From Margaritifera margaritifera (lineage: Eukaryota; Mollusca; Bivalvia; Unionida; Margaritiferidae): a stretch of DNA of 64,000 nucleotides. The DNA lies in the NCBI GenBank assembly GCA_029931535.1, contig JAQPZY010001548.1:1013001-1077000 (forward strand), written 5' to 3'. The number at the start of each line of letters is the position of its first letter. The first letter of the stretch is position 1. Made by a program: the position numbers and the translations under genes. This document shows positions 60,884-64,000 of the stretch, one piece after another. Below the pieces are notes generated by a model. It was given only the letters and a program-made list of their open reading frames with translations. It did not search any database and was not told the origin of the DNA.

Positions 60884-63800
60884 TCTGATATCTATTAAAG
60901 GATGCAACTAAACACTTGTCAATTGTGTGGCAAGATCACAGGGAATTCAAATAACCACAAATTAAATCAAAACTTTATTGCATCAAACACAGTGTTTATA
61001 CAGCAAAACACAAATATTAACACAAATACAGGTTGTTCGGATTTGCACGAAAATGGAATCAATATACTTACTAGTAAACACCCATGGTAAACAACATTGA
61101 TGGGCACTTCACTTTGCGGTAGGTAGTATTTAATTTACTGGTAATATTTTCAAATTATTACAATCCAAATAACTGAAAATACAAGTATTGTGCAATGAAT
61201 ATCGTCATGAAACGGATAAACACAGTGTATACCATAAATGCATTACTGAATGGGAATAGTGGCATGAAAAAGTACAAATTTTTGAATTGTCAGTACTTTT
61301 ATGTACTGCAATCATCTAGAGTTTCCGACATTACCCCATGATTTATAATTGTTTTTAATGTCGCACTTATAAGACGACTCCTACTCTGAATGAATCGAAT
61401 TTTAAGTAAAATAACATCTAGGTGGATCCTTGCAATAGACAAGTATCCCATATGACTGGAATTTCCTTCTTTTGGTGCCAACCCTAGCATAGATTCTGTT
61501 TAATATCAAACTATTTGATGAAGCCAAAAATATCTTTTTCAGCTAGACATTGAGATTTAATATTAGATATGCTTTGTTAACATGGTCTGAGATTTGCATA
61601 TATATTTGAGATACAATTTTCTGGATTGAAATCTACTTGTCTCCATTTCTTTTGTCCTCAAATGTAAGTCATTGAGACAAAAGCTTTGGACATCCTCATC
61701 TTCCAGTAGAATACATAGTACCATTCTCCTCGTCTTCATGTTACTCATGTGAATCTAATTGCTTTAATTGTATAGGTCTCTTCTTCAGATACATTATCTG
61801 ATCATAATCTGTTTGTTTTAGCAATAAAAGTGCTCCATTTTGTGCCCTTCCTCAAGTTTGAGTGATCATTAGGAGTTTTCTCATCACAGAGAAGTATACT
61901 CTATTTTCTTACTGAATTTCACTCTATCCCATAGACAAATATTTTGCATCCTAGTTGTTCATTTCATCATACAACACAGTAACTGATGCTATCCTAAGTC
62001 TCTGCTCCAATGATCAATAGTTCTTATGATACATGTCACTACTTGACCTGATTGTATTTTATTTCAAGTACCAGTACCGACAAGGTGTGGTGGCAAACGT
62101 GGACCAATCCTTGACAACCCATCACCACACATTCACACTTTGGCAGTGGTGATCTATCCTTTAATAGCTGGCACTGAATTTGGGACCAGATGTCAGCCAT
62201 CCTTGTATTTCATTCTCTCCTGCCCAGCATCACCAGTTCTGGATATGGTGATCTTTTTTCTAAACATAACTAGTCCCAGACTGAAGATGAAGATGGTGTG
62301 TGACACCTGGTCATGCCACCACCAGCCTTGACTTTGTCATGGAAGGACAGTGCAGTTTGGTGGATTTGGTGATTAGGTCTCCCATAATATCTACTGGTTT
62401 CGGCTCCATTGTGACTCAGTACTGGTTATTCGGATTTTTCTTTCTCATATACATGTAACACACCTCAGATTCTTGGTGATGTTCAAAGCCCATGCCTAGA
62501 GGTTACGATTCCCAAACATGGACAGACTTTCAATCTTGTTTATTCTCATTGACTTCTGCATCCTCTCTAGTCATTGCTACCATTGCAGGAGGCTTCTTTG
62601 TCATCCCACATCTCTGACTTCGAAGACATGTTTGCAACTCTCTTTTTGTCTACTTGATCTGAAAATATCCAGGGAAGACTCAGATTTCTGTGCATAAATT
62701 GAAGAAGTCTTCTGGTTTTTGCCTCCATATTTTTGTCTTCCTTTGCTTGCTCCATCAGTGGCCACTTCAAGAATTTATGCATCTGTTGATATCATAATGA
62801 ATAAAGACCCCATTATCTACAGGCCTTTTACAATGACAACTCTTGTCTTATTTCAATCTAGCCTTCTACAAAACACATACTTGTCTTCCCAGGGCTTGAA
62901 ATTAGTTGTAGTCCACAGTCCAAGGTTAGTCAATTTTCTGTTGGACTAGTGGTTTTCATAATTTTAATAGTTTGATGGCTAGTAAAGTTTAAGTTTTAGC
63001 CAGTAAGTGTTTGTGGGAAGGACTAGTGAAATTTCAGCAGGACTAGTATATATCTCAATCTGCTTTTGGCTACAAAGAAATTTGTGTTAAATTCTTGTTC
63101 CAAACTGAAGTCACAGCCATTAACAGAGATATTGCAGGCCAGGGAATGTCAAAGTGATCTTTTGTAGGCATGGTGTAGTATGATGACTCGAGTGAACAGG
63201 CTGGTAAAACCCACAAAAACCAGGATGAAAGTTGAACAGAAAGTGAAATTTCCAATGAAGAACTGTATTCCATAATGGTGGAACAAAAGAAGATAAACAT
63301 TTTCACACCCTCAAGAAATCGCTTGAAAGCTGAAACTTCACAAAGACTGATGACTATAATGTTGGAGGGGGATATAAATTGTATACTTTTCCATCCTCCA
63401 TGCTGTTAGAGTATGATCAGAGGGAGGCATCAAAGAGGAGAATCCTAAAGTAAAGATGGTTATTTATTTGGTTTTTCATGCAAATAAAATAAACTATGTA
63501 AATGATATCTCATTTTATTATGAGGTTGGCCTATTATGATCAAACCATTGGCCCAATATTTTCAAATGAAGGGTGCTGATTGGCCCCTTTTTTGTCAAAC
63601 CTGGCTGAAACACAGAATTTACATCCATTCTTCAGTCAAATCTGCACCTGTCAGGGTTGACCCTTAGTGGACACTTGTTTGACTTGTGGAATACCCAACC
63701 TTTTTCACTCTACTTTAAGACCCAAAAGCATGTTCTTTTGATACTGTTTCTCTGATATGGGATGTTTTTGTTGCATATGCCATTCCCCTAACCCCACAGA

Positions 63801-64000
63801 TTCCCAAGTCTATTCAGAAGGCTATAGAATCCGAGTACAGACTAATCCTGATTGCTTCCCTCAAGCACCAAAAATAATGGATCAGCATCTTTCTTAATCT
63901 CGCAGTGGAGATTCCCTGAAAATTCTGCCTTCCGTATGCCTGCTGAAACGACTATGCATGCAGGTTTTCCATCCCAACCCAGAAATGCAGAACATGTCTA

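Larger units (their letters stand above)
59172..64000 (+). other. Laminin intron 4 (partial)
   Basis: Donor AGG|GTATAT; no matching acceptor and next exon recognised before the window ends. It holds a Tigger-like terminus, a G-rich array between direct repeats and a (GA)n tract. From about 61100 to 64000 the sequence is less repetitive, but I see no laminin exon, RNA gene or recognisable transposon protein. Confidence 0.85.

Noticed and set aside
62050..63350. Possible retroelement coding sequence in intron 4
   Set aside because: Several medium frames on both strands, but I could not match any reverse transcriptase, integrase or recombinase motif; a frameshift-aware protein search would be needed to support it.

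Overview
This is animal (eukaryotic) genomic DNA. It is AT-rich, full of microsatellites and minisatellites, and carries many decayed transposable elements. One real protein-coding gene can be supported: the first four coding exons, on the + strand, of a laminin alpha chain of the alpha-3/5 (Drosophila LanA-like) type. Exons lie at 15465-15707, 18809-18961, 55384-55620 and 59001-59171. All three complete introns are phase 0, and the 268 codons read continuously through a signal peptide and most of the laminin N-terminal (LN, domain VI) module. The gene continues beyond 64000. The very large introns, the repeat types (non-LTR retrotransposons, tRNA-derived SINEs, Tigger/pogo, hAT and mariner DNA elements, AAT tracts followed by a short 'tatagcgcc...aagcgctttaca' repeat) and frequent acatgta motifs fit a marine lophotrochozoan, most likely a mollusc such as a bivalve. 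That assignment is inference.

Layout. 1-15.4 kb is upstream intergenic DNA. It holds a minus-strand LINE fragment (303-1275), a 134-bp hAT MITE with a perfect target duplication (3910-4043), a minus-strand mariner transposase pseudogene (about 4380-5242), three consecutive minisatellites with 41-, 33- and 42-bp units (6870-8238), a decayed approx. 60-bp tandem array (11590-12330), a second hAT MITE with a perfect 8-bp duplication (14080-14208) and a 95-bp-spaced direct repeat just before the laminin start. Intron 1 (15708-18808) contains a LINE remnant with an RNase H domain.

Intron 2 (18962-55383, about 36.4 kb) is more than half the window. It holds five copies of a double-hairpin MITE, a hAT-like composite element containing a 400-bp palindrome, two tRNA-derived SINEs, a 3.5-kb minisatellite of about 51 copies of a 69-bp unit (30130-33651) that happens to be open in one frame for over 1000 codons, two diverged tandem arrays, a minus-strand and a plus-strand LINE remnant (the latter split by a SINE), and several Tigger/pogo-type elements, one carrying a recognisable CENP-B-like helix-turn-helix coding remnant. 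Intron 3 (55621-59000) is mostly one Tigger-type element with a second nested inside it. Intron 4 (59172 to beyond the end) begins with a Tigger-like terminus and a G-rich GGTGG-type array bracketed by two approx. 170-bp direct repeats.

The only function visible is extracellular-matrix assembly by the laminin chain. Everything else supported here is repetitive or decayed. I found no convincing new multi-gene system. The observations most worth follow-up are the double-hairpin MITE family, the 69-bp intronic minisatellite, the cluster of nested Tigger elements and the repeat-bracketed G-rich array.
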